DNA of 64,000 bases. It comes from Paractinoplanes durhamensis (lineage in GTDB: Bacteria > Actinomycetota > Actinomycetes > Mycobacteriales > Micromonosporaceae). This document shows, one piece after another, positions 15,148 through 23,569 of this stretch. The notes beneath the pieces were generated by a model that was not told where the DNA came from, did no database searches, and saw only the letters and a list, made by a program, of their open reading frames with translations. Within the stretch, counting starts at the first letter, position 1. The number at the start of each line of letters is the position of its first letter. The position numbers and the translations under genes were made by a program. The stretch covers positions 62,001-126,000 of the forward strand of contig NZ_BOML01000056.1 of NCBI RefSeq assembly GCF_016862175.1, given 5' to 3'.

Positions 15148-15885
15148 ATGCGCAGCGAGCTCTTTTCGGCGGAAAACCTGGAGAAGGAATCCGCCCAGCC
15201 CGGGTTGCGTCTGCAGAATTCCAAGCTGCTCAAGGCCGAGCTGAACGGCGAGTTCATGGCTCGTCAGGGCTCGATGGTGGCGTACCAGGGGAATGTTCAG
15301 TTCGAGGCGCTCGGTTCCGGCGGGATCGGCAAGTTCATCAAGTCGAAGCTCACCGGCGAGGGCGTGCCGCTGATGAAGGTCCGCGGCACGGGCGACGTCT
15401 TCCTTGCTGACAAGGCCGCCGACGTTCACCTCATCGACCTGGAGCCGGGCGACGCCCTCTCCATCAACGGGACGAACGTGCTGGCGTTCGACTCGACCCT
15501 CAACTACGACATCAAGATGGTCGGCGGCGCCGGCATGATGTCCAACGCGGGCCTGTTCAACTGCGTCTTCTCCGGCCACGGCCGGATCGCGGTCACCACC
15601 AAGGGCACCCCGGTGGTGCTCAGCGTCGACCAGCCCACCTACGTCGACCCGCAGGCCGCGATCTGCTGGTCGGCCAACCTGCAGACCGGCTACCACCGCG
15701 CCGAGCAGCTGGGCCTCGGCACGCTGCTGGGCCGCACCACCGGCGAGCGGTTCACGATGAGCTTCGCGGGCCAGGGCTTCGTGGTCGTGCAGCCCTCTGA
15801 GGAGCCCCCGGCTGGCCTGGCCGGCACCGGAAGCGGCGGCCAGCAGGGCCAGGGCGGCCTCCTCGGCAACCTGCTGGGGAACTAA
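15148..15885 (+). CDS. AIM24 family protein
   Basis: A 245-residue protein of the AIM24 family, a beta-rich fold named after a yeast mitochondrial protein; bacterial roles are not defined. Recognisable segments are LKAELNGEFMARQGSMVAYQGNV near residue 30, KVRGTGDVFLAD, then ALSINGTNVLAFDSTLNYDI and GLFNCVFSGHGRIAVTTKG. The last 35 residues form a Gly/Gln-rich tail ending LLGNLLGN. AGGAGGA lies 6 nt upstream of the ATG. It is convergent with pheA, only 10 nt apart. Confidence 0.9.
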   Translation: MRSELFSAENLEKESAQPGLRLQNSKLLKAELNGEFMARQGSMVAYQGNVQFEALGSGGIGKFIKSKLTGEGVPLMKVRGTGDVFLADKAADVHLIDLEPGDALSINGTNVLAFDSTLNYDIKMVGGAGMMSNAGLFNCVFSGHGRIAVTTKGTPVVLSVDQPTYVDPQAAICWSANLQTGYHRAEQLGLGTLLGRTTGERFTMSFAGQGFVVVQPSEEPPAGLAGTGSGGQQGQGGLLGNLLGN

Positions 15886-15895
15886 AGCGGGGGAC

Positions 15896-16840
15896 CTACA
15901 GCGAGCCGGATCGGAGGCGTGCCAGCCACGCCTCCGAATCGGCGAAGTCGGCGTCGGACAGGCCGGGCGGGGACGGGACCGGGTCCTCGCGGGTGAGCCG
16001 GTGCCGGGGGTAACTGCCGAGGAAGCGCACCTCGGCGCAGATGCGGTGCAGCCCCTGCAGGGCCTCGCCCATCCGGGCCTCGGCGACGTGCCCGGTGCAG
16101 TCGAGGAAGAAGAAGTAGGTGCCGAGCTGCTCGCCGGTCGGCCGGGACTCGATGCGGGACAGGTTGACCCCGCGGACGGACAGCTCGGTCAGCACCGCGA
16201 GCAGCGCCCCGACCTGGTCGTGGCGGATCGAGACGGCCAGCGAGGTCACGTCGTCGCCGGTCGGCTCGGTGGCCGGGCCGGGCCGGGTGAGCAGCGCGAA
16301 GCGGGTCACCGCGTCGGCGTGGTCGGCGACCTTGTCGGCCAGCACGGTCAGCCGGTTGCGCGGCACCCCGATCGGGGCGCACAGCGCCGCGTCGAACTCG
16401 CCGGCGGCCGCGGCGATCGCGGCGGCCGCGTTGGAGAGCACGTCCACCACCACGGCGTCGGGCAGGTGGGCGAGCAGCCAGTTGCGGCACTGGGCGGACG
16501 CCTGCGGATGCGCGGCCACCGTGCGGACCTGGTCGAGCGGGGTCGGCCGGCGGGCCGCGAGCACGAACTCGACCGGCAGGACGACCTCCCGCGTGATCAC
16601 CAGCGGGCTGCCGGTGACCAGCTCGTCGAGGGTGACCGGGATGGCGCCACCCACCGAGTTCTCCAGCGGGACCAGGGCGGCGTCGGCGTCACCGGCGCGC
16701 ACCGCTTCCAGCGCCTCGGGCACGCTGCGGGCCGGCGTACGCACCCCGCGCTCGGCGGCGGGCAGGGTGCGCAGGGCGGCCTCGGTGAAGGTGCCCTCCG
16801 GACCGAGGTAGACGTAGCGAGCAGGCGGCGTTCCGGGCAT
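15896..16840 (-). CDS. pheA: Prephenate dehydratase
   Basis: A 314-residue monofunctional enzyme that converts prephenate to phenylpyruvate in phenylalanine synthesis. The catalytic periplasmic-binding-like domain runs from YVYLGPEGTFTEAAL to the active-site TRFALL motif near residue 190. The ACT domain follows (SLAVSIRHDQVGALLAVLTELSVRGVNLSRIESRP), with ESRP being the phenylalanine-binding motif for feedback inhibition. There is no chorismate mutase part. ATG at 16840. A lipoprotein gene and an ACT protein lie upstream on the same strand. Confidence 0.96.
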   Translation of the reverse strand: MPGTPPARYVYLGPEGTFTEAALRTLPAAERGVRTPARSVPEALEAVRAGDADAALVPLENSVGGAIPVTLDELVTGSPLVITREVVLPVEFVLAARRPTPLDQVRTVAAHPQASAQCRNWLLAHLPDAVVVDVLSNAAAAIAAAAGEFDAALCAPIGVPRNRLTVLADKVADHADAVTRFALLTRPGPATEPTGDDVTSLAVSIRHDQVGALLAVLTELSVRGVNLSRIESRPTGEQLGTYFFFLDCTGHVAEARMGEALQGLHRICAEVRFLGSYPRHRLTREDPVPSPPGLSDADFADSEAWLARLRSGSL

Positions 16841-16870
16841 GCCGTGAGTCTAGGACGTGCCGCGGGATGG

Positions 16871-17473
16871 TCAGAAGCCGCAGGCCAGCACGCGGATGCC
16901 CGGTGGCGCCTCGGTCTGCACCCGGTCGATGCACACGTCGGAGCCGGCCGCGACCAGCGCGAGCGTGGTGTCCTTGCCGGTGGTCACGACCATCAGCGGT
17001 TCGAGCTGGTCGGCGGACTCGCCGGACACCTCGACCGTGCTGAACGACCAGATGCCGGAGCAGTACGGCCCGTCGTTCACCAGCAGCGTCTTGTTCGGAA
17101 TGCCGGGCTTCCCCCTGATCAGGGCGAGGAGCTGGGCATTCGTGGGTGAGCCGGTGCAGCGGGCCGCGTGCGACGGGGTCGGCGTCGGCGAGACGGTGTT
17201 CGGCGCCAGGGTGGTGGCCCGGGTCGTCGGATAGGCGTAGGTCGGGTAGGCCTGGGTCGTCGCGTTGCCCGGCAGCGTCGGCAGCGGCTGCTGCGGCTGG
17301 CCGGGGAACAGGGACGGCGAGAGCGTGATGGGGGCCGCGCTCGGGCTGACATACCGAGGTGGGGACGTCGACGGCGGCTTGGGCGGCGTGCCACAGGCGC
17401 CCAGCGGTAGTAGGGCGCCGAGGAGAACGGCGCCGAGGGGGATCAGGCGTGTGCGGGGGGACACGCCGGACAT
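16871..17473 (-). CDS. Putative lipoprotein
   Basis: A 200-residue exported protein. The signal peptide ends in LGAC (cysteine at about residue 27), predicting a lipid-anchored extracellular protein. A Pro/Thr/Ser-rich linker of ~75 residues follows, and then a compact C-terminal domain containing four cysteines (ARCTGSP, GPYCSGIW, SDVCID and LACGF) that could form two disulfides. I do not recognise the domain. It sits 30 nt upstream of pheA and downstream of the ACT gene, without obvious functional link. Confidence 0.75.
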   Translation of the reverse strand: MSGVSPRTRLIPLGAVLLGALLPLGACGTPPKPPSTSPPRYVSPSAAPITLSPSLFPGQPQQPLPTLPGNATTQAYPTYAYPTTRATTLAPNTVSPTPTPSHAARCTGSPTNAQLLALIRGKPGIPNKTLLVNDGPYCSGIWSFSTVEVSGESADQLEPLMVVTTGKDTTLALVAAGSDVCIDRVQTEAPPGIRVLACGF

Positions 17474-17489
17474 GTTAGGCCGAACTGCC

Positions 17490-17879
17490 TCAGGAGGCGA
17501 TGCGGTGCCCGACGGCAGTGAGGGTGTCCACCGCCTCGGTCAGCCGGACCGTCGGCACAAGCAGGTAATCCGTGGTGAATGTCGAGAAGGTCACGATATT
17601 GACGCGGGCGTCGGCCAGCGGGCCGATCAGCGAGGCCAGCACCCCGGTCAGGGCCAGGTCGAGCGGTCCGACAATGCGCAGACATCGCCAGGCCGTGTCG
17701 GCCACCGCGCCGTCCGGCACCCGGTCGGCCGGGCAGATGATCGACAGCTCGTCGGGCGCCCAGCTGAGCGAGATGACGCTCTTGTCATCCGGACCCGCGG
17801 CCAGCGAAGCCGGGATCGGCGAGCCGGCCGGCAGCCGACACACCGCGTACTCCTCCGGTAGCAGATCTAGATCCAGCAT
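17490..17879 (-). CDS. ACT domain-containing protein
   Basis: A 129-residue cytosolic protein related to the ACT/CASTOR-like family. The N-terminal half includes YAVCRLPAGSPIPASL and ELSIICPADRVP, and the C-terminal ACT-like half has GPLDLALTGVLASLIGPLADARVNIVTFSTFTTDYLLVP, in which FSTFTTDYLLV is diagnostic of this group. These proteins are assumed to bind an amino acid. It lies in a leftward run ahead of the lipoprotein and pheA genes. Confidence 0.82.
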   Translation of the reverse strand: MLDLDLLPEEYAVCRLPAGSPIPASLAAGPDDKSVISLSWAPDELSIICPADRVPDGAVADTAWRCLRIVGPLDLALTGVLASLIGPLADARVNIVTFSTFTTDYLLVPTVRLTEAVDTLTAVGHRIAS

Positions 17880-17952
17880 GAGGGCAGACTACGTTTCCGG
17901 ATCAGTCCTTGCCCAACCCCTGTCGGTGCGGCAAACGCCACACCAGGGTTTT

Positions 17953-18411
17953 TCAGCGCACCGGAGAGAAGAACGTCAACGAACCGGCCACCCGGTCGTT
18001 GTGCAGCAGCGGCGTCGAGATCGCGTCGACGGTCAGCGGCGGGTCACCCGGCGTGGGCACCACGCGGAGAAGGCCGCGGGCCAGCCGCTCGCTGCGGATG
18101 GCCAGCAACGGCGGAATCTTGTCCGCGTCGGACTCGTCGAGCTCACCGGCACCGGCGGTGAAGTCGATCAGGCGCAGGACCGCGCCGAGCGGTTGATCGA
18201 TCGCCTCGATCGGCTTGCCCAGCCCGAACAGCTCGCTGCACGAGGCCGAGAGCGCCAAAATCTTGGTGGCGGTGTCGATCACCAGGCATGGTTCGGCGGC
18301 CGCGGCCACCGTCGATGTCCAGCGGTCGACGCTCGGGACGAACTCAGCTTCGGCCGGTGTCCGCGCCTGGGGCACGAACGCTCCCGAGAGGGAGAGCTCG
18401 ATGTGACCCAC
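17953..18411 (-). CDS. PAS domain-containing protein
   Basis: A 152-residue single-domain protein. From about residue 33 the text EPCLVIDTATKILALSASCSELFGLG reads as a PAS domain (strand, helix, FG turn) and ends with PLLHNDRVAGSLTFFSPVR. There is no output domain, so it may regulate a partner by protein contact. The GTG at 18411 is chosen because GAGGAGG lies 5-7 nt upstream; a longer reading adds residues lacking homology. Ligand and partner unknown. Confidence 0.65.
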   Translation of the reverse strand: MGHIELSLSGAFVPQARTPAEAEFVPSVDRWTSTVAAAAEPCLVIDTATKILALSASCSELFGLGKPIEAIDQPLGAVLRLIDFTAGAGELDESDADKIPPLLAIRSERLARGLLRVVPTPGDPPLTVDAISTPLLHNDRVAGSLTFFSPVR

Positions 18412-18502
18412 CCCGTCCTCCTCGCTCCGGCGGATGGGGGGCAGACACCACGGCCGCAATCAAGCGGCCGCGGCGTCAACCCGCCGTTGAACGGAAGGAA
18501 CG

Positions 18503-19231
18503 TTACCGGCGTGCCGGACGCTTGTCAGCGGCCGTTTGTCCGTCAGGGTGCCACCGGTAGTCCCCAGCCGGGCGATAGGGCGCGTTTGCCCAGGTCCCGG
18601 GGTGATGTGCGACGGCTGAGAGCTTGCTGGCGGTGGCCGGCGAAATGCGCGCGCCACCCGCGATGAGGAGCCGGTCGAGTTCCTTGTCCGTCGAGACGAG
18701 GACCTCCTTCGGCAAACCGTGCACGCTGATCACGCCGGAACCGACGAACGTCAGCACCGGAGTGACCGGCACGGACAGGCCGACCGCGGCGGAAAGGGCC
18801 TTGCTGGCGCGGCGTGCCTCCCGGCGGGCCTCGGCGATGTAGGCCGGGCGCTTGCCGTTGATCTGCACGACGTCGCCCGCGATCAGCACGCGGGCCCGAC
18901 CGTGATCAGCCACGGTCACGGCGTAGACGCCGCCGGGGCCGATCGCGAGGAATCCGGCGCGGTCGTCGGCGAGGTCGGGCTCGCCCAGGGCGTCGGTGCG
19001 TGGCCAGTCCACGATGTGCCAGTTGGGGCCGAGCCGATCGAGTCGGGTCAGCGCCCGTGTCCCGGCGGCTTCGAGGCGACGCGCGTCACGGTCGGCGCGA
19101 CGGCGACGGGCCCACTCGGCGGGCGACGGGCGAGCTGGCGGGTCGAGCGGTGAGGGTGGGGCGACGGGACGATCGAGGGTGGGTAGCGCCTTAGCATGAA
19201 CAGGCAGGGCAGGGCGCGGGAAGACAGTCAC
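18503..19231 (-). CDS. NERD-like protein with degenerate active-site motifs
   Basis: A 242-residue protein. The central section aligns by eye with actinobacterial nuclease-related (NERD) domains: AGFLAIGPGGVYAVTV, GDVVQINGKRPAYIAEARREARRASKAL and VPVTPVLTFVGSG. In ordinary NERD proteins the first block reads DHxxIGPGGVxxxxTK; here DH is replaced by RAG and the TK by VAD, so the predicted catalytic Asp and Lys are absent. It may therefore be a binding rather than a cutting protein. GTG start at 19231, with GGAGG 5 nt upstream. It is divergent from arcA across 274 nt. Confidence 0.55.
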   Translation of the reverse strand: MTVFPRPALPVHAKALPTLDRPVAPPSPLDPPARPSPAEWARRRRADRDARRLEAAGTRALTRLDRLGPNWHIVDWPRTDALGEPDLADDRAGFLAIGPGGVYAVTVADHGRARVLIAGDVVQINGKRPAYIAEARREARRASKALSAAVGLSVPVTPVLTFVGSGVISVHGLPKEVLVSTDKELDRLLIAGGARISPATASKLSAVAHHPGTWANAPYRPAGDYRWHPDGQTAADKRPARR

Positions 19232-19505
19232 AACGACCTCCGGCAAAAGGTCTCTTCGGGCTCTCTTTTCACTACCGTACGTGTACGACCCCACACGGAG
19301 GCAAGACATCGCGGCAAAAGAGGGGCGAGTGAGTGGGGATGAATGCCGCATTCACGCACAAGTTTTTCTTGCGGATAGTGCATCGCGGCGTTCTCTCCCC
19401 CGGTTCGGCAGCTTCAAGCACAAAGTTAGCCTCGCCTTCGCTCCCGCGCACCGATGTCTCATGATCTAGTCAGAACGTCATGGTTCGAACGCGAGGAGTG
19501 CTCGG

Positions 19506-20702
19506 GTGAACTACGTCGACAGTGAAGTCAGCCCACTCCGTACGGTCCTGCTCCACCGGCCGGGCGCCGAGCTGGCCCGCCTGACGCCGCGGAACAACGA
19601 CTCGCTCCTCTTCGACGGGATCCCCTGGGTCGGCCGGGCCCAGGAGGAGCACGATCGCTTCGCCGGGGCGCTGCGTGAGCGCGGCGTCGAGGTGCTCTAC
19701 CTGGCCGAGCTGCTGGCCGAGACGCTGGCCGTGGCGGAGGCGCGTGACGAGCTGACCAGGGCGGTGCTCGACGACCGCCGGCTCGGCGACACCCTGCGCG
19801 ACTCGGTCGGCCGCTATCTCGCCGACCAGGATCCGCGCCGGCTCGCCGACGTGCTGATGGCCGGGCTCGCCCACAAGGAGCTCAAGCCGGGGCCGGCCGG
19901 CCTGGTCTACGAGCTGATGGACGATCACGACTTCATCATCGATCCGCTGCCCAACCTGCTGTTCACCCGGGACTCCTCGGTGTGGGTGCGCGACCAGGTG
20001 GCGGTGACCAGCCTGGCGATGCCGGCCCGGGCTCGGGAGACCACGCTGACCAGGGCGATCTACCGCTATCACCCGCGCTTCGCCGGGGTGCAGCTGCTCT
20101 ACGACCCGGCGCTCGAGCACGTCGAGGGCGGGGACGTCCTGGTGCTCGCGCCGGACGTGCTGGCCATCGGGGTCGGCGAGCGGACCACACCGGCCGGGGC
20201 CGAGCGGCTGGCCCGGCGGGTCTTCGCGGCCGGGCTGGCGAGCACCATCCTGGTGGTGCCGATCGCCCAGGAGCGGGCCACGATGCATCTCGACACCGTC
20301 TGCACGATGGTCGACGTCGATGCGGTCGTGATGTACCCGAACGTCGCCCACTCGCTCCGGGCGTACACCGTCAAGCCGGATGCCGGTGGCGAACCGCGCG
20401 CCCTGGCCCCCCGCCCGTTCCTCGAGGCCGCCGCCGAGGCGATGGGCATCGAGCGGCTGCGGGTGATCGATACCGGTCTGGACCCGGTCACCGCCGAGCG
20501 CGAACAGTGGGACGACGGGAACAACACCCTCGCCATCGCGCCGCGGCTGTGCGTCGCCTACGAGCGCAACATCGAGACCAACGCCCAGCTCGAACGGGCC
20601 GGGATCGAGGTGGTCCGGATCAGCGGATCGGAGCTCGGCAGCGGCCGCGGCGGGCCACGGTGCATGAGCTGCCCGGTCGAAAGGGCACCCCTGATCAGCT
20701 GA
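19506..20702 (+). CDS. arcA: Arginine deiminase
   Basis: A 398-residue enzyme hydrolysing arginine to citrulline and ammonia. Motifs of the active site are intact: NLLFTRDSSVWV, the EGGD segment (HVEGGDVLVL), the His/Asp segment ATMHLDTVCTMVD, DDGNNTLAI and the catalytic cysteine in GGPRCMSCPVER near the C-terminus. No ornithine carbamoyltransferase, carbamate kinase or antiporter gene is adjacent, so a full ADI fermentation operon is not present here. GTG start with GAGGAG about 9 nt before it. The 274-nt upstream region is relatively AT-rich for this DNA and carries the palindrome CGTACGTGTACG at 19276-19287; I found no confident operator. It overlaps the convergent GH16-like gene by 8 nt. 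Confidence 0.95.
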   Translation: MNYVDSEVSPLRTVLLHRPGAELARLTPRNNDSLLFDGIPWVGRAQEEHDRFAGALRERGVEVLYLAELLAETLAVAEARDELTRAVLDDRRLGDTLRDSVGRYLADQDPRRLADVLMAGLAHKELKPGPAGLVYELMDDHDFIIDPLPNLLFTRDSSVWVRDQVAVTSLAMPARARETTLTRAIYRYHPRFAGVQLLYDPALEHVEGGDVLVLAPDVLAIGVGERTTPAGAERLARRVFAAGLASTILVVPIAQERATMHLDTVCTMVDVDAVVMYPNVAHSLRAYTVKPDAGGEPRALAPRPFLEAAAEAMGIERLRVIDTGLDPVTAEREQWDDGNNTLAIAPRLCVAYERNIETNAQLERAGIEVVRISGSELGSGRGGPRCMSCPVERAPLIS

Positions 20703-21426
20703 CCGAGACCTCGGAGACGATCAACTCGGGCACCGGCACGCCGTCCACCAGGTCCGCTTTGTCCGGAAAATCAAAGACCGCGAGTTCCAGCTGTACGGGG
20801 TACGAAGGCGCCTGGTCGACGTGCTTCACCACGTCGCCGTCGACCGAGAAGTTCAGCGAACCGGGCCGCCATTCCACGGCGTACACATGGAAGGCGGAAA
20901 CGTCGATCGGAAGATCGACCACCGACCAGTCCTCGGTCAGGCTCGGGTCGCGGAAGCGGTGCAACCCCATGCCGACGCTCTGCGGGGCGGTGCCGAAGAC
21001 CTCCATCACGCAGATCTCGCCGGACCGCGACGGGTCGTCCTCGACGCCGGAGAGCCAGAACGCCACCATCGACCGCGGAGTGATCACGCCGCGCATCCGG
21101 ATCGAGATGGTGCCATGGAGCGGCGTGCAGCCCCAGAACTCCGGTTGCTCCTCGCGCACCCGCTGGCCGTCGAGGAACGGCTGGCCGCCGATCGTGCTGC
21201 CGACCGGCCCGGAGAAGTTGGCACTCTGGATGCCGGACACCCGCAGCGGCGTCTCGTGCACGCCCTCGGCCCACAGCGGCTGGTCGGCCGGGATGCTCAG
21301 CCGAAGCTCACCGCCGCCGACCTGATAGGTGGCGGCGGACTGCGCCCGCGAGCTCCAATGTGGCAGATACCACGGAACCCACACGGAGCGGTCCAGCTCG
21401 TTGCCCTCGAACCGCTCCGTCAACAT
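20695..21426 (-). CDS. GH16-like beta-sandwich protein with altered catalytic motif
   Basis: A 243-residue protein resembling glycoside hydrolase family 16: FEGNELDRSVWVPWYLPHW at the start, SANFSGPVGSTIGGQPF, then TISIRMRGVITPRSMVAFWLSGVEDD and AVEWRPGSLNFSVDGDVVK. The GH16 catalytic signature ExDx(x)E appears as EICVMEVFG, so the outer glutamates are kept but the central Asp is Cys. No signal peptide is visible, so it should be cytosolic, unusual for a polysaccharide hydrolase. Activity is doubtful. It ends within the convergent arcA gene, and starts 5 nt after the DUF5926 gene, probably in one transcript. Confidence 0.7.
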   Translation of the reverse strand: MLTERFEGNELDRSVWVPWYLPHWSSRAQSAATYQVGGGELRLSIPADQPLWAEGVHETPLRVSGIQSANFSGPVGSTIGGQPFLDGQRVREEQPEFWGCTPLHGTISIRMRGVITPRSMVAFWLSGVEDDPSRSGEICVMEVFGTAPQSVGMGLHRFRDPSLTEDWSVVDLPIDVSAFHVYAVEWRPGSLNFSVDGDVVKHVDQAPSYPVQLELAVFDFPDKADLVDGVPVPELIVSEVSVS

Positions 21427-21431
21427 GGCGG

Positions 21432-22310
21432 CTAGCGCAGCGTGAGCTGGCGGCCGATCAGGCCCTGCTTGGCGCGACGGGCGTCGGCGTTCAGCGGGCC
21501 GGTCTCGGCGAGGATGTCGGCGTAGCGCTTCGCGAAGTCGGCGAGCGGGGTCTCCCACTCGGTCGACTCCGGCTCGCCGGGAATGTCCCAGACCGGGACG
21601 AGGAGACCGTGCGCCCGGAACATGCCGGCGAACTTGGTCTTCTCGCCGAGCAGCAGGTCACCCGAGGCGGACAGCCGGGCCAGGGCGTCCAGTGCCTGGT
21701 CCTCCGGCTCGGGCAGCACCCACCGGACGTGCCCCTTGTCCGGCGCGACCCGGCACCAGTAGGCCGCCCGCCCGGCGGCCAGCCGCACGGTCGGGTAGAT
21801 CGAGGCGTTGGCCCGCTCCAGCGAGGCCTTCACGTTCGGGTCCTCGGCCTGCTCGGCGTCCAGCCAGTACTCGAAACCGTCGTGCATGGTGATCTCGAGC
21901 GGGCCGTCGACCAGGATGTCCTCCAGGCGCGGGCCCTGGCCGGGCAGCGCCGGCACGGACACCGTGCCGCCGGGCTCGGTGCGCAGCGCGGCCAGGATCG
22001 CCACCGTCAGGTCGCGGGAGACGTCGCCGGACTGCACGTGCCGCTGCAGGCCGATGAACACCCGCCCGTCGCTGCGGGTCATCGCGGGCCAGGCCATCGG
22101 CAGCACGGTCGACAGCGTGACCGGGCGGTCGCCGTACTCCTCGATGATCTCGGGCTTGAGGGTCAGCGGCGCCGAGGCGGCCGGGACCAGCTCGCGCAGG
22201 GCGATCCACTCCGGCTCGTCGGCGAGGCCCTCGAACGGCCGGGCGACGAAGATGTCGCGCACCTTCTCGCGCTTGGGTGCGGTTTGGCGTTGGTTGCGAC
22301 GCTTGCTCAC
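21432..22310 (-). CDS. DUF5926 family protein
   Basis: A 292-residue protein conserved in actinobacteria. It starts with a basic tail (MSKRRNQRQTAPKREK), followed by the family text VRDIFVARPFEGLADEPEWIALRELVPAASAPL, which I recognise as DUF5926. The rest is mixed alpha/beta with FIGLQRHVQSGDVSRDL and YWCRVAPDKGHVRWVLPEPEDQALDALARL. No membrane segment or catalytic motif is evident. Its function is unknown. It is followed after 5 nt by the GH16-like gene. Confidence 0.82.
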   Translation of the reverse strand: MSKRRNQRQTAPKREKVRDIFVARPFEGLADEPEWIALRELVPAASAPLTLKPEIIEEYGDRPVTLSTVLPMAWPAMTRSDGRVFIGLQRHVQSGDVSRDLTVAILAALRTEPGGTVSVPALPGQGPRLEDILVDGPLEITMHDGFEYWLDAEQAEDPNVKASLERANASIYPTVRLAAGRAAYWCRVAPDKGHVRWVLPEPEDQALDALARLSASGDLLLGEKTKFAGMFRAHGLLVPVWDIPGEPESTEWETPLADFAKRYADILAETGPLNADARRAKQGLIGRQLTLR

Positions 22311-22348
22311 GGCGAGACAGCCTAGGCGTTACGCCCGCAAAGAGAAAT

Positions 22349-23485
22349 TCAGGCGCGCGGCAGACGGACCTCGGCGGTGGTGCCGCCGCCCTCGCGTGGG
22401 CGCAGCGACACCCAGCCCTGCTGCCGCTCGACGAGCCGGCGCACCAGGTAGAGGCCGAGCCCGGCGCCCGGGTGCCGGCGCTGCTCGCCGCCCTCGGCCT
22501 GCCAGTAGCGCTCGAACGCCCGCTCGACGTTCTCGAGGCGGATGCCGGCGCCCCGGTCGGTGATCCGGAAGCGCAGGGTCTCCTCGTCGGCGGCCGCGCA
22601 CAGCTCGATCGGGCTGTCCGGCGGTGAGTTCTTCTCGGCGTTGGTGGCCAGCTCGGTGAGGATGGTGGCGATCGAGTCGCGGTCCCCGTACGCCTTCGGC
22701 AGCTCGGCCGGCAGGGAAGTCACCTGGATCCGGCGGCGAAGGTCTTCCGGAAGCTCCTCGACGGCGGCGCGCAGTGTCTCCGGCAGGTCGAACGGGCCGG
22801 CCGCCGCGACGCCGATCTCGCCGTCGTCACTGATCGCCGAGAGCAGCCGGTCGACCAGCCGGGCCAGCTCGCCGGCCCGGGCGCCGACCACCCGGACCGC
22901 CTCCTGGCGGCCCTGCTCGCCGAGGGTGTCCCAGTGGTTGGTGAGGGTGTCCGCGTAGCCCTTGATGACGGTCACCGGGGTGCGCAGCTCGTGACTGGTC
23001 ACCGCCACCCACAGGTCGCGGTTTTCCTGGCGGCGGGACTGGTCGCCGTCGCCGTTGCGCTGGGCCGCGTAGAGCCGGCACAGGAAGCCGCCGAGCAGTT
23101 CGAGGACGCGGTGGTGCTCCGGGCCCGGATCGGCGCTCTGCGGGCCGAAGGAGACGTGCAGCGACCCGACGCTGGCGTCGCCCGCCTCGCAGCGGACGCC
23201 GAGCACCCGGCGGGGGTCGCCGAAGACCTCGTTGAGCTCGTTGAGCGGCAGGTGCTCGCGATCGATCCGCCGGCCGATCGCCGGGGTGCAGGCACCGCTG
23301 GCGGCCACCACCCGGCCGTGGCCGGTCGCGTACTCGACGAAGCCGGCACCGAGGCCGCCCAGCACCTCCTCGGCGAGCCGGACGATCCGCTGCACCACGG
23401 GCAGACCCGTCTCGCCGGCATTGAGCCGATCGAGGACCGCGAGCTGACCCTGGGTCAGCGCGGCGTAGTCGGGACGCTCCGGCAT
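22349..23485 (-). CDS. Soluble GAF-domain sensor histidine kinase
   Basis: A 378-residue kinase without membrane segments. Residues 25-145 read as a GAF-like sensor domain, the H-box is SHELRTP with H165, and the ATPase domain shows the N box (ATNAEKN), G1 (ITDRGAGI) and G2 (GAGLGLYLV). No response regulator gene is adjacent, so it is an orphan in this window. The N-terminal ligand is unknown. ATG at 23485; the gene stands alone between DUF5926 and the GDPD gene. Confidence 0.88.
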   Translation of the reverse strand: MPERPDYAALTQGQLAVLDRLNAGETGLPVVQRIVRLAEEVLGGLGAGFVEYATGHGRVVAASGACTPAIGRRIDREHLPLNELNEVFGDPRRVLGVRCEAGDASVGSLHVSFGPQSADPGPEHHRVLELLGGFLCRLYAAQRNGDGDQSRRQENRDLWVAVTSHELRTPVTVIKGYADTLTNHWDTLGEQGRQEAVRVVGARAGELARLVDRLLSAISDDGEIGVAAAGPFDLPETLRAAVEELPEDLRRRIQVTSLPAELPKAYGDRDSIATILTELATNAEKNSPPDSPIELCAAADEETLRFRITDRGAGIRLENVERAFERYWQAEGGEQRRHPGAGLGLYLVRRLVERQQGWVSLRPREGGGTTAEVRLPRA

Positions 23486-23569
23486 GTCTGCGAGTCTGCC
23501 TCGCTTCCTGAGTTTTGGGCAGATGGGTAGACGCGGATCTTGCTCGGAATCACCGTACCGTGGCGGACG

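Noticed and set aside
22349..23485. Two-component pair with a regulator in the neighbourhood
   Set aside because: Neighbours are DUF5926 and a phosphodiesterase; no receiver domain was found on either strand nearby.
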